Assembly: GCA_032164245.1 (NCBI GenBank) | Contig: JAVMKO010000003.1 | Span: 66,038,390 to 66,102,389 of the forward strand | Direction: 5' to 3' | From: Sternotherus odoratus | Lineage: Eukaryota > Chordata > Testudines > Kinosternidae | Length of the DNA stretch: 64,000 nucleotides | Part shown: piece after piece, positions 1-10,470 of the stretch | How the letters are laid out: the number at the start of each line of letters is the position of its first letter | Numbering within the stretch: the stretch's first letter is position 1 | Program-made: the position numbers and the translations under genes | Notes under the pieces: model-generated | Databases searched by the model: none | The model's input: the letters and a program-made list of their open reading frames with translations, nothing else | What the model was told of the DNA's origin: nothing

Positions 1-439
1 TGTGCAACAATACCCTCACTTTTGCGTTGACCTGTTTGCATTTCCTGATTTTTATTTGTGTGTGTGTGTTTGTGTGTGTGTGAGAGAGAGAGAGAGAGGG
101 TTTTTTTAAAAAATGTGGAACCTGAATTTTTTCAAAATGCAGATTTTTTTTCTATTTACTAATAAATATTACATCTTTTGCCTGGTAAAAAATGAAGAAT
201 GACTGGGTGTGTGGTCAATAATCCTAAATTTACGCTAGAGAAATCCCTTTCTTTTCAAAAAGAAATTTGTAGATCTGTATTGTCGTACAAATATTCTTTG
301 TTGTTGTTGTTCCTTAGCTGTACAACTCTGAGATTCAACAACTATATTGAGAGAGAGCCTTTTTAAAAAAAATGCACACAGGAAAAAGTCATCAATTACA
401 TTACCTTGCTATATGTTCAAAGCCCAAGCAGACAGTTGC

Positions 440-1448
440 AGGCAGTTCTATTACAGGTTTGGTTGATAAAGGTAATAGTGTTGATGTAATATACGTAGAC
501 TTTCGTAAGGTATTTTACTTGGTACTTGATTAAAAAAAATATAAAATTAATATGACACATGCTCAATGGATTAAAAGCTGGCTAAATGATAGGTCTCAAA
601 ATGTAATAGTAAAGGGGGGATCATCATCAAATGGGTTTTCTATTTGGGGTACGGCAGGAATTGGTTGTTGGCCCTACATCTATTTAACATTTTTACTAAT
701 GACCTGGAAGAAAACATTGCTAAAAAGGTTTGAAGGGAGAGTGGTAAATAATGAAGAGGACACATCATTGATACAGAGCAAGCTGGATTGCTTGGTAAAC
801 TGGGCACAAGCTAACAATGTGTGTTTTAATATGAATAATTGTTTGTGTACATTTTGGAACAAAGAATGTAGACCATACTGTTACAAAGGGGACTCTGTCC
901 TGAGAAGCAGTGACTCTGAATAAGATTCAGCGGTCATGGTGGATAATCAACTGAACATGAGCTCCCATAGGATGCTAGGCTAACACAATCCTTGGATGAA
1001 TAAACTGGAGAAGAGAGGTTATTTTAGCTCTGTATTGGGCACTGATGCAACAGCTGCTGGAATACTGTGTCCAGTTCTGGTGTTCACAATTCAAGGAGGA
1101 TATTGGTAGATTCAAGACAATTCAGAGAAGACCCAGGAAAAATTATTAAAGGATTGGAAAACATGTCCTATGATGATAGACTCAAGGAACTCTATTTATT
1201 TAATGTAACAAAGAGAAGGTTAAGGGGGCCCTTAATTACAGTCGGTAATTACATGGGGAACAAACATTTAATAATGGACTCTTCAATCTATCAGAGAAAA
1301 GTATGACATGTTAAATCGAGATTGGATGTTTTTCTAAAAGATGTGCTCTAGGAATTATTTTGGGGACATTCTAAGGCCTGTGATATCCAGAGGTCAGACT
1401 AGATGATTACAGGAGTCACTTCTGGCCTTGGAATCTATTAGTCTATTA
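440..1448 (+). mobile_element. CR1 LINE relic, 3' part
   Basis: The segment begins with a degraded reverse transcriptase motif A region (VDKGNSVDVIYVDF-like around 460-505). It continues through decayed thumb and C-terminal segments with frameshifts and stops, including a CPVLVFTIQ-like remnant of the usual YCVQMWSPH block near 1067 and an RRLRGPL remnant near 1215. It ends in a CR1-type 3' UTR with the ggtcagactagatga signature near 1392 and a degenerate terminal repeat (tctattagtctatta). The 5' truncation point is approximate. The copy is old: the frame is broken many times. It is a non-coding intron relic. Confidence 0.75.
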
Positions 1449-2744
1449 GCGGAACTGTTCAGAACACCGGAAACCTTGTTGCAACTACAGATTAAATTAA
1501 TAAAATTTGGGGGCATTCTATTAATATAGCTCTCTAAATTAAATCTGTAAGTGGTTCCATTCTAGTTAGACTTGCATATTTGTTGAAAATATTGCTACTA
1601 AAAAGGCATGTTATTCTGAGACATGCATCTTGCTGTTTTTGGTCATGTATTATGTTTTTGTATGCCCATTAATGAATGTTTTTGCTACGGAAGCTACTGC
1701 TTCTTTAAAATGTAGCACTGTATTTTGAAATATGCTCCAGATTCAAGTTGTTCAGCAATTACACAACTCCAAATGAGACCACAGGGTTGTAATTTTAATT
1801 TTCCTCTGTTCTTACTTAGCTTTTATTGTTTTGTGAAATTGCAGCATTTAAAATAACCAAACAAGTACCCTTGCGAAATATTGCAGTGGATGTCAGTCCA
1901 GTCTCATAAGCTGGTCTGACTTTTGTTCAGTTCTCTACTTTAGAAACTGATTTCTGTTTGGAATTATGTCTAAACTTGTAAATGTTTCTGCTCACTTACT
2001 TGAAAAATGGAAGTGAATTGTGAATCTTAAGATAAATGCAAACTGCATAGCAAAATCACCTACATGGAAATAGTTCCAAGTAGGAATGCTTTTACTGAGT
2101 GTAACTTAGAAAACAAACCTTCAAATACAACATGGTATGACTCAAGTAACAACCAGTCTAGCTGAAAACACTTTAGCAATATTCATTCAAGATAAATGCA
2201 ACGTACTAGATAAACTGAGATAGTAAAATGCATGTTTTGAAATAAAACACTTTTAGACATACAGACGGACCTGTTCCTACTGTAACTCCGTTGTCTTGAA
2301 TGAAGCTTAAACCAGAGATAACTGGCTCAAAAGCTATACGTAGAGAGGATGGAGACTAAGAATATCCTCCATGCAACCCTATCTCCTTTTAAAAGCCAAT
2401 AAACGTCACATCCTAAACATTGCGGATAATCTACAGTATATATTTGCAAATATCGTGATACTGTTTATATAACACAATCTATTTTCCCAAGTTCTTGTTG
2501 CGCTATGTCGTCAAAGGGTTTAGTGACTGATGAGCGAGTCTGTTTTGATGGTGGATTGGGAAAAGTTTAATTCTGGAGTTAAGAAAGTGTGGTGTTAAAT
2601 AGTGTAAGCATGCCTAGAGATATGGTTGTTTTAAATAGATCTAAATTGTACATATTTTTCCTCTTTTTTCCCCTTACAACAATATGTGGGTTGTGCAGTA
2701 TTAGATTGGTTACAGACTTTTGAGTTAGTAATTTATCAAGGTGG
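1449..2744. other. AT-rich intron stretch, nothing recognised
   Basis: I see no coding exon, RNA gene or classifiable repeat here. The sequence is AT-rich with simple intron character. Confidence 0.5.
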
Positions 2745-3023
2745 TTCTTTGAGTGATTGCACACGTCCATTCCATTGTAGATGTTTGTGCACAGCAGTGA
2801 GCAGATGAGAGAGTTTTACTCTTAGTTGCAGCCTGAGCGCCCTCTGCAGTCTCTCACACACTGCGCAGGCACAAAGAGCAGAGATGCCACTGACTCCCTC
2901 TTCTCCTAAGTGTTTGAGGCTACGAGAGAATTGTTAAATCTCTGTGTCACTGTCATCATCAATTAAAGAGACTAATTCAGCACTGTTGCCCAAGGTAACA
3001 CCAATTGGGATGGTACTCTAGGG

Positions 3024-3551
3024 CAGGGGTGGGTAAACTATGGCCTGCGGGCGGGCCGGATTCGGCCTGCCAGCCATTTTTAATTGGCCCTCAAGCTCCC
3101 GCCAGGGATTGGGTTCTGGGGCTTGCCTCACTCTGGCTGGAGCAGGATTGGGGGCTGCTCTATGTAGCTCCCAGAAGCAGCAGCCTGGCTCCGCTCCAGC
3201 GGTGGAGCAGGGTTGGGGGCTGTTCCACACTGTTCCTGGAAGCAGCAGCATGGCCCTCCTCCGTCTCCTATGCGTAGTGGCAGGCAGGGGCATCCACTCT
3301 GCACGCTCACCCTGCCCCAAACACTGTCCCCACAGCTCCCATTGGCCAGGAATCTCAGCCAATGGGAGATGCAGGGGCGGTGCTTGCAGACGGAGCATGT
3401 AGAGCCACCTGGTCCCCCAAAGCGCTGCTCGCGTGCCACGCTAAGGCTGGAGGGGAAGGGAGACAGCAGGGGAGGAGCTGAAGCAGCCTACCTAGCCGGA
3501 GCTCAGGGACCAGTTAGGAGGAGCCTGCGGGCCATAGTTTGCCCATTCCTG
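3024..3551. mobile_element. Non-autonomous hAT element nested in DIRS relic
   Basis: The element starts CAGGGGTGGGTAAACTATGG and ends with the near-perfect inverted complement (GGGCCATAGTTTGCCCATTCCTG region). The flanking 8-mers ctctaggg and cgctagac share a central CTAG, resembling the nTCTAGAn duplications of many hAT elements. The interior is GC-rich with no transposase. Open frames on both strands here are compositional artefacts. Confidence 0.75.
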
Positions 3552-3599
3552 CGCTAGACACTAGATGTTCGTTAGCATTTTAGCTAAAACTGACTAAAC

Positions 3600-3858
3600 C
3601 TTTCAAGCCTTTGTCTCAATTGTTTATTGCACTTGCAGACAGAATGAAGGGCAGTCCAGTTTCTGTGAAAAGAATTTCATTTGGATATCTAATTGTATTT
3701 GTCTCTGTTACCCAGCTGGCTATGGATAGAGTATTTGGTCATCCAACTAGAACCCAACTGGCTTCTGCAGCATTTGTGGCTCACATGCCGGTACTAGACA
3801 TTTGCAAAGTGTCATCTGGTCATGTTACACATTTACCCTCACTACAAAACCACTAAGC
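3600..3858 (+). pseudogene. DIRS tyrosine recombinase C-terminal remnant
   Basis: The translation SQLFIALADRMKGSPVS, followed later by FVAHMPVLDICK, aligns with SQLFISVAERMKGLPIS and FLAHIPIGDICR of the intact recombinase at 17028-18101. The catalytic HxxR position reads HPTRTQ-like, so His and Arg seem kept, but the upstream domain is missing and the region after DICK is degraded. It is a non-functional fragment of the old DIRS copy. Confidence 0.75.
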
Positions 3859-3955
3859 AATCTAGAGGTGATGCTAAATTTGGACAACTGGTCCTCCAGT
3901 CCCTGTTCAAATAGACTCCGAATCCACCTCCAGATGGGACTGCCTGTTGGTCACC

Positions 3956-4052
3956 TACAATGGATTGGACATGTGCAATCACTTGAAGAAAAAAATGGTT
4001 ACTAATTTTTGCATAACTGTTCTTTGAGATCTGTTGCACATGTCCATTCCAC
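3956..4052. repeat. Internal complementary region of the old DIRS
   Basis: The first half (ggacatgtgcaatcactt) is the inverted complement of the left terminus near 2751-2775. The second half (gagatctgttgcacatgtcc) is the inverted complement of the right terminus near 4258-4282. This is the diagnostic DIRS internal region that matches the joined ends. Confidence 0.65.
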
Positions 4053-4443
4053 AACCTACCCTCTTTTCCCTCTCTATAGGAGTTTTTTTGAGTAGAAAGG
4101 AACTGAGGGGGAGGGAGGGCAGTAGCAGCTCAGCCCTTTATGCCTGCATGGTGTGTGTAAACAGCAGAGGGTGCTTTGGCTGCTGTGATAGTTACCATTA
4201 AAGGTGTAAAAACTCCCCAACAGTTATGCACTGGAATGCACAAACACCTACAGTGGAATAGATGTGTGCAACACACCTCGAACAACAGTTATGGAAAGGT
4301 TAGTAACTGTTTTATTTATAATATTTTTTATGGTAGTCGTACTTAGTTAATTAAATCCGGCCACCTGGTTTCATTCCCTCAGCAGTAGGCTTGCATTAAT
4401 TACACACTGTGTTTATGTAAAATGATCCTTCTCTTTTTTGCAG

Positions 4444-4495
4444 CTCTTTGCAAAAAGCAAACCGCCAAAAGGTCTTTACATCTATGGAGATGTTG
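4444..4495 (+). CDS. AFG1L: AFG1L exon, start of Walker A
   Basis: A 52-bp exon with a pyrimidine-rich acceptor ending in cag and a gtaagt donor. It encodes LFAKSKPPKGLYIYGDV plus the first base of the next Gly codon. This is the segment just before the P-loop of AFG1 proteins, and the nucleotide-binding GDVGTGKT motif is completed by the exon at 5622. The exon ends in phase 1. It lies 131 bp downstream of an old DIRS copy and upstream of an LTR-like repeat. The gene assignment is firm because the following exons continue the same protein without a gap. Confidence 0.92.
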
Positions 4496-4499
4496 GTAA

Positions 4500-5060
4500 G
4501 TTTCAGTAAAGATTTCACTGGAAGTTTTGTCTAACTGTGGGTTTCACAGAGTTTCCATTTAAGAGGGAGCAGAGTCCAGTGCACCTGTGACTGACTGACT
4601 GCTGCCCAGCTGGGTTTAAAGGAAGGAATCTGGGCCTTACAAAGGGGAAGATAGCAGCAAGGGAAGGGCTGCTACCCACGGATTGCTCTCAGCCCGGAAA
4701 GGCAGGGGAAAAGTGCTAGAAGGGTTCCTGAAGAAAGCTGCTGGGGTAGCTGTTGAGAGCCCAGAAACATAACCCCCAAGAAAGGATGGCTTTGTCACCC
4801 CCTGAACCTGAGGGAAGAGAAGAAGCCCAAGGAGACTACTTTGAGTCTGGGGAAAAAAAATTGATTTCAAGTTCATTTTGACTTAATAAAGTAGACCCTC
4901 AGAATAGGTATTTTGTCTTATACCTTTTGGACTGTGTGGAATTCTTAAGGGATGCTGAGAGTAGGGGAAACTGAGGCAGGGCCACACTCGGCCAGCGGGG
5001 GATACTGCCACACAGGCATGTCCTTCTACAGAGGACTTACTTAAGTTCTAATGTATCCTT
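4500..5060 (+). repeat. LTR-like or retroposed repeat, unclassified
   Basis: A GC-richer island in an AT-rich intron holds a polyadenylation-type AATAAA at 4885-4890, a purine-rich stretch and a tail reading ctgaggcagggccacac then gatactgccacaca. This resembles the 3' part of an LTR, but I found no paired LTR, clear TG/CA ends or target duplication. Origin is uncertain. Confidence 0.35.
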
Positions 5061-5621
5061 TTATGTCAAAGGTTTTTTATTTTATTTTGTATAACAAGTT
5101 ACTATTTTAATTAACTTTTCAGACTTGTTTCGTTTTGAATATGAAATGTTGTTAAGTATAGATCCAGTGGCTCTCAGATTTCTATCTGTATTAATGTATT
5201 TCTGTTTGTGACATGTTATTTCCTAAATTACCCATGATGTTAAATATTGGATAAGTAAGAAGAGGGGAGGCAGAGAAATGAAGATCGTATTCTAGTCATG
5301 TCAGCATACTATGAAAATTACTTAACTCAGAATAAGAGAAATATTTGGAATATTTCAGATAGAGCCAATAGGGCCACTTGTTGACTCAAAATGTCATAAT
5401 TTATTTTTTCAGAATTTGTCCTTGATAAAGTGAAATACAACTTTCCTCCTAGCTCTTTTAACATAAAATATAATCTCTCTTTCCAAACAAGCAAGCTTTT
5501 TGCTGTTCAGGAGAAGAGTGTAGTTTCATTAGTTCAAAGCTAATGAACAATCATTACTGTAATCAGTACATACTGTTTTTAAATTAACTACCTGTTGGGC
5601 CTATTTGTTTTTTATTTGAAG
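5060..5621. other. Intron 1 remainder
   Basis: AT-rich unique-looking intron leading to the acceptor at 5620-5621. Nothing else recognised. Confidence 0.5.
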
Positions 5622-5723
5622 GCACAGGAAAGACAATGGTGATGGACATGTTTTATTCTCATATAGAAGTAGAGAAGAAAAAGAGAGTCCATTTTCATGG
5701 TTTCATGCTAGATGTACACAAAA
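5622..5723 (+). CDS. AFG1L: AFG1L exon, P-loop (Walker A)
   Basis: A 102-bp exon starting in phase 1. With the preceding exon it completes GDVGTGKT, the Walker A loop that binds the ATP phosphates, and continues MVMDMFYSHIEVEKKKRV then HFHGFMLDVHK. The HFHxFM segment is characteristic of the AFG1/ZapE family. The acceptor is ttgaag and the donor is gtaagt; the exon ends in phase 1 with the first base of an Arg codon. A complete hAT transposon begins only 55 bp after the donor, so this splice site has almost no unique flanking intron. An ATG at 5636 could suggest a short separate ORF, but it is simply an internal Met of this exon. Confidence 0.94.
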
Positions 5724-5778
5724 GTAAGTGCAAATACTCGGACATTTACATGAGTCTCATTGAGTGTGTAATCTATAA

Positions 5779-7387
5779 CAGTAGTTCGCAAACTTTTTGT
5801 TTCACAGATCACTTGAAAATTGCTGAGCGTCTCAGCAGACCACTTAAATGATCTTTCCAAATGTTTTTTGTACCATTAGCTAACTGTTGTAAAGCTCTTT
5901 GGATAAAAGCACTATATAAAAAAAACAACAATTAACTTTTTTGTTCTACAAATAAAAGCACACAACTCATATTTTGATATCAGTAGTCTTACCTTTCTAA
6001 TGTGATGGATGTGCCCTCTCTTCCTCATTACAGCAACCCCCGAGGTGGGCTGGGAAGGAAGACAGTCTTTCTGTTATGCTTCTAAAAAGCACACAAGATC
6101 TTTTATAGGGGAGAAGGCAACATGCTGCATTTATTAAAAATACAACAGTCAGCATATTCATTCAATTACACAACACACACAGGTCCTGCAGATGGTCTTT
6201 ATAGTTACTCGAGTCAATCTAATGGCCAGTTAGATTGAGCACGAGAGGAGCTGGGGTCTGTCAGTCATGGTCTAGTGCCCCAAGGCTTTGCAGGACTGAA
6301 CCCCAAGTTTCATGGCAAAACACCCCATCTTTATAGTTGTAAATTCCCATTTGAGTCCATGCATTTTGCAATGTCATCCTGTAGTCCTTGGTCCGTAAGT
6401 GGTGTTAATCTTGGGGTTTTCTGCTGTTATCATTTGATGGTTATTATCAGGCTTCCCATCGTTATCTCCTATTTGTTGTCTCATCTTTGGGGATGCCTGC
6501 CTCATCTCTGAGGTCGTCAATGCTGCTAACATGTTTAGCATCAGATACAATGGATGTTTTCTGATTGTCTCCTGCTGTTTCCGAGTCTCTCACTTTTTCT
6601 TGACTATCTGGACATTTTTGATGGCTTTTGCACTCATCCTTAACCATGCACACATCCTTTACTCACACCAAACAATTTTACAGAGACTTTCAGACAGGAT
6701 AACATTTTGGAAAGGACTTTATGGTTACTAAAGGGATTACAAAAGAACCTTACACAATTTAGTTTACAAAGCATACAAAAAGCAAGACCTTATAGCAAAT
6801 ACTGTAATGAAATCTTATCCTAAAACAAAAGGTGACCATAATCAGGCATAAGGACTATTCTGTTCTATTCCTGCCTTGAAATTGAAAAGGGTCGCTGGCA
6901 GGATGAAATCAAATAATTAATTAATACATTTAATACATTATTATAACCGTCAATCATTATAACCTCAAATACAAATATAAAATCCTACTCCTACATCTAC
7001 TCTGCCATGGCAGTCACAGAGCTGAGGCTGGGAAGGAGAGCCATCTGTCCCTGACATCCGCAGCCCTGGAGCTGGGGAAAGTCACCTCTTTCTCTGGCCA
7101 CCACAGCCCTGCAGGTCACAAATTTCCCCCACCCCCTCTTTTCACCCTACTGCCCCTTCCCACCTACTCCTTATTCCCCCAAAGGCCACCACCTCCTCAC
7201 CTTATATGTGCATCTTCTCCAGGATCCAAGCACCTAATTAGTGGAGCCACACCTGCGTGGGTCCACTAATTACGCGAGTGGCTCTTCATTCTCTTGTGTG
7301 TGGCCACACAGGCATGCACCTTAGAGGGAAGTATCCATGGACCACCTGAATGGAGCTCATCCGCGGACCACAGTTTGAGAACCTCTG
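5779..7387. mobile_element. hAT element with perfect 8-bp target duplication
   Basis: The left end CAGTAGTTCGCAAACTTTTT and the right end, complement CAGAGGTTCTCAAACTGTG, form hAT-type inverted repeats. They are flanked by identical 8-bp duplications ATCTATAA at 5771-5778 and 7388-7395. No transposase remains. The interior 6070-6996 differs in character and looks like a later insertion. The element begins 55 bp after the AFG1L donor at 5724. Confidence 0.85.
6070..6996 (-). repeat. Probable LTR-like insertion inside the hAT
   Basis: The sequence between the two GC-rich hAT arms is AT-rich and unrelated to them. On the minus strand it carries AATAAA (complement of 6130-6135) and a TATAAAA-like stretch. 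No matching second LTR, coding domain or target duplication was found, so both the class and the boundaries are tentative. Confidence 0.35.
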
Positions 7388-7566
7388 ATCTATAAAGCAA
7401 TCCTGGTTCATTCTTCTTAACGTATGAGCCAATTTAACTTTCTTTTACATAAGTAATCAAAAATACATTTATTCAAGCATTGTTAGAATCTTCTGTTATT
7501 CCAGTATAGCTTTTTATAGCTATAGCAATACCCACTCAAAAGATAAGTGTGAGGTGTATGTGAAAT

Positions 7567-7599
<33 letters not shown>

Positions 7600-7608
7600 G
7601 CGCGCGCG
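7567..7608. repeat. Microsatellite (TA)n(CA)n(CG)n
   Basis: A tata run passes into about twelve CA units and then four CG units, directly abutting the 3' end of a minus-strand Helitron. The alternating purine-pyrimidine tract replaces the expected CTAG terminus. Confidence 0.9.
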
Positions 7609-8518
7609 AAAATACCCGGCGTTGCTCGGGTCAGTCGGGCGTGGGGAGGGGGCAGACAGCTGAGCGAGTGCGGGGTCCGTTGAATGGGGGCAGAGAGCAA
7701 ACCTGACACCCCCAGCTCACCCCCACCCCTCACCCACCCAGACACCTTCCCACCCCCCCAGACCAAACCCGACACCCCTGGCGCACTTACCCCCCGACCA
7801 AACCCGACGCCCCCCCGACCAAACCCGACACCCCCCCGACCAAACCCGACACGGGTCCGTCGGAGGTGGGGAGGAGGCACAGAGCTGAGGGATTCCGGGG
7901 TCCGTTGGAGGTGGGGAGGAGGCACAGAGCTGAGGGATTCCGGGGTCCGTTGGAGGTGGGGAGGGGGCACAGAGCTGAGGGATTCCGGGGTTCCGTCGGA
8001 GGTGGGGAGGGGTCAGAGTGCTGAGGGATTCCGGGGTTCCGTTGGAGGGGGGAGAGAGCTGAGGGATTCCGGGGTCCATTGGAGGTGGGGAGGGGTCAGA
8101 GAGCTGAGGGATTCCGGGGTTCCATTGGAGGCGGGAGGGGGCACAGAGCTGAGGGATTCCGGGGTTCCATTGGAGGCGAGAGGGGGCACAGAGCTGAGGG
8201 ATTCCGGGGTTCTGTTGGAGGGGGGAGGGGGCACAGAGCTGAGCGAGTGCAGGGTCTGTTGGAGGGGGTATTATGACATCATAACTATGTCACAGAGAAT
8301 AGCAGCTGCCCAGCTGATGTGATTGGCCTTTAAATAATTTCACCCCTGGGGGGCGTCAGAGGTGAGATTTGAAAATTTTTCGACTCTTATGGTCATTAGG
8401 ACCCCAAGACCTCTAACTGTACCAAATTTCAAGTCTCTAGCTCAAACGGTGTGGAAGGAGTAAGCGTACACCCATACATATATACATACACCATTTGACT
8501 TTTATATATATATATAGA
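7604..8518 (-). mobile_element. Non-autonomous Helitron, copy B
   Basis: Read on the minus strand, the element starts TCTATATATATATATAAAAG at 8518 after an A. It continues through the conserved cttgaaatttggtacag-type and cacccctggggggcgtc-complement segments, and ends with the cccgagcaacgccgggtat hairpin region near 7610-7632. The terminal CTAG is lost into the microsatellite. The interior is expanded by a tandem repeat at 7855-8262. No Rep/helicase is encoded. Confidence 0.72.
7855..8262. repeat. 45-bp minisatellite within Helitron B
   Basis: About nine to ten units of roughly 45-46 bp (one about 37 bp) carry ccgttggagg, ggggaggggg, cacagagctgag and ggattccgggg blocks. Because most units are multiples of three or nearly so, they create long artificial open frames on both strands (a repeated RDSGV/LRDSG peptide). 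I do not regard these as genes. Confidence 0.88.
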
Positions 8519-8539
8519 TAAAAGTCAAATGGTGTATGC
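8485..8539. repeat. Inverted repeat of two Helitron 5' ends
   Basis: The arm catacaccatttgactttta and its exact complement taaaagtcaaatggtgtatg flank a TA-rich centre. The left arm is the 5' end of Helitron copy B (minus strand). The right arm, 8519 to about 8582, is a short plus-strand Helitron 5' end that stops at the 3' end of copy A. Confidence 0.85.
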
Positions 8540-8582
8540 ATGTACGGTATGTATGTGTGCGTGCGTGCGTCTATGTATGTAA

Positions 8583-9281
8583 GCGTTGCTCGGGTCCGAC
8601 ACCCCTGACACCCCCACCTCACCCCCTCGACCAACCCCGACACCCCCACCTCACTTACCCCTCGACCAACCCCGACTCACATTTTCACCCCCCCACCCAA
8701 ACCCAACACCCCCACGTCTCCCCCTTACCAGCCCCCCCGACCAACCCCAACACCCACACCTCACCCCTCACCCACCCCGACACCTTCCCCCCCCCCCAGA
8801 CCAAACCCAACACCCCTAGCTCACTTACCCCCCCGGACCAAACCCGACACCCCCACCTCACTTACCCTCCGACCAAACCCAACTCGGGTCTGTCGGAGTG
8901 GGGAGGGGGCAGAGAGCTGAGCGAGTGCGGAATCCGTTGGAGGGGGGAGGGGGCAGAGAGCTGAGGGATTCCGGGGTTCCGTTGGAGGGGGGAGGGGGCA
9001 CAGAGAGCTGAGCGAGCGCAGGGTCCATTGGAGGGGGTATTATGACATCATAACTATGTCACAGAGAACAGCAGCTGCCCAGCTGATATGAATGGGCTTT
9101 AAAGAATTTCACCCCTGGGGGGCGTCAGAGGTGAGATTTGAAAAATTTTCTACTCTTACCCTGGTTAGGACCCTAAGACTTCTAACTGTACCAAATTTCA
9201 AGTCTCTAGCTCAAACGGTGTGGAAGGTGTAAGTGCACGTACATACACGCATACACCATTTGACTTTTTTATATATATAGA
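8583..9281 (-). mobile_element. Non-autonomous Helitron, copy A
   Basis: On the minus strand the 5' end is TCTATATATATAAAAAAGTC, starting at 9281 and preceded by A. It shares the cttgaaatttggtacag and GC-rich minisatellite interior with copies at 7604, 24611 and 41601. The 3' end is abrupt at gcgttgctcggg near 8583 and lacks the CTAG. No protein is encoded; C-rich open frames in 8536-8964 are artefacts. Confidence 0.72.
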
Positions 9282-9885
9282 TTCAGGATTAATTTACCAC
9301 CCTAGCTAAACACCAGTAATTTATCAATTAATTTACATTCCATTTGGAAGAAGATAAATGTTGTTAGTAAATTTTACACTGAATGAGATAATGTGATGGT
9401 GTCCCAAAAATATAGTTTGAGTAAAATCAGCAGTTAAATTGATACTCATTTGGCATCTATGTTCAGTTGAGGGTACAATGATTTAAGAAAGACAGCAAAC
9501 AATATTAAGTTTGGAAAATAAGATGAGGAAGGGTTAGGTATTGGGACATCTTCTATGTCCAAGAACCGTAATTTTACACATATGAAAAGGAATGTTAAGA
9601 GAGGACAGGAATCAGTTATTCTCAGTGAGAACTTTAGCTCTAAGAACAGGTAGCAGTGAGAGAAGCTTGAGAAGGGTTATGGAATTGCCATTACTTGAGT
9701 TATTTAGGGCTACACTAGCTATATATCTGCTAGGGACAGTTTAAGAATAACTAAAGCAGTTTTGCAAATTTTCAGGAAGGTGGACTAGATGAAAAAATCT
9801 GTCAAGATCTGTGTATGCCTTACTAAAATAATCATCTCATCTCATTCATTGCCACCCTCATTCTTCCTCTTTCCTTTCCCACTCT
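9282..9885. other. Intron stretch, nothing recognised
   Basis: AT-rich intron sequence with no recognised element. Confidence 0.45.
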
Positions 9886-10470
9886 CTGAGTGATGCTGTG
9901 TGGCTAAGACCCGAGGAGCAGTCCTGCTCCATTCAGGTCCAGCAGGTTCTTCTGGAAAGCAGAAAGCCCTGTACTAGAGCTACTTACCTTGCAAAGTGGA
10001 AGCACTTTGCCTGCTGGGCTTCAGAGTGGAATATCTCCCCTGATAGTGCCTCTTTACAATCCATCCTGGACTACCTCCTGCATTTAACATGCCAAGGCCT
10101 TGCCTTTTCATCGATCAAGGTGCACTTGGCAGCCATATCAATCTTTCATTTGCACTCCAAGGGATGATCAGTATTTTCACATAAGATGACAGTCACGTTC
10201 TCAAGGGCCTCTAGAGGCTGTTTCCTCCGGTCCCAGATCTGGTTCCCCAATGGGATTTCAGTCTATCCCTTTCCAGGCTTACTGGTCCTCCTTTTGAGCC
10301 TCTAGTCTCTTGCTATTTCTCATACCTGTCGTGAAAGGTCACATTCCTTGTAGCCATTACTTTGGCAAGGTGAGTCTCCAGGATTAAAGCCCTTGCTTTG
10401 GAACCCCAATATATGGTGTTCTTCAAGGACACAGAGATATTTTCCCCTGCTGTTTCAGTGCTTGACTACA
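9886..10470 (+). pseudogene. DIRS tyrosine recombinase relic, N-terminal and middle part
   Basis: Translation from 9898 gives WLRPEEQSCSIQVQQVLLES, then TRATYLAKWKHFACWA, then SSIKVHLAAISIF. It matches WLNPSERQCSVHVREVLLGS, TRTTYMAKWKRFSLWA and STVRVHLAAISAF of the intact DIRS recombinase. A stop at 10165-10167 and frameshifts follow; weak similarity continues to about 10470 through a region corresponding to FLVAITSARRVSELRAL. No gag, RT or terminal repeats are nearby. The sequence is more diverged than subfamily noise and represents a third, older DIRS insertion. Confidence 0.75.

Larger units (their letters stand above)
2745..4313 (+). mobile_element. Old internally deleted DIRS element
   Basis: The left end (from about 2745, tttgagtgattgcacacg) is the inverted complement of the right end (to about 4313), as in DIRS terminal repeats. 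An internal complementary region around 3956-4052 matches both termini. Only the recombinase C-terminus survives at 3600-3858; gag and RT are deleted. A hAT element at 3024-3551 sits inside it. The layout parallels the intact DIRS copy at 12427-18465, but the terminal sequence is clearly a different, older subfamily. No target duplication is expected for this class. Confidence 0.7.

Noticed and set aside
3005..3557. Several overlapping ORFs of 90-126 codons
   Set aside because: All fall within a GC-rich non-autonomous hAT with clear terminal inverted repeats; frames are open on both strands because of composition.
1..4443. An upstream AFG1L exon
   Set aside because: Translated stretches next to AG/GT pairs in this region show no similarity to the AFG1 N-terminal domain; the preceding exon is probably before the window.
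7684..8964. Long open frames with repeated RDSGV-type or proline-rich peptides on both strands
   Set aside because: They lie inside Helitrons and follow from 45-bp tandem units and C-rich composition; both strands are open at once and no domain is recognisable.
7567..9281. CRISPR-like regularly spaced repeats
   Set aside because: The units are contiguous minisatellite repeats without unique spacers, in a vertebrate nuclear context.
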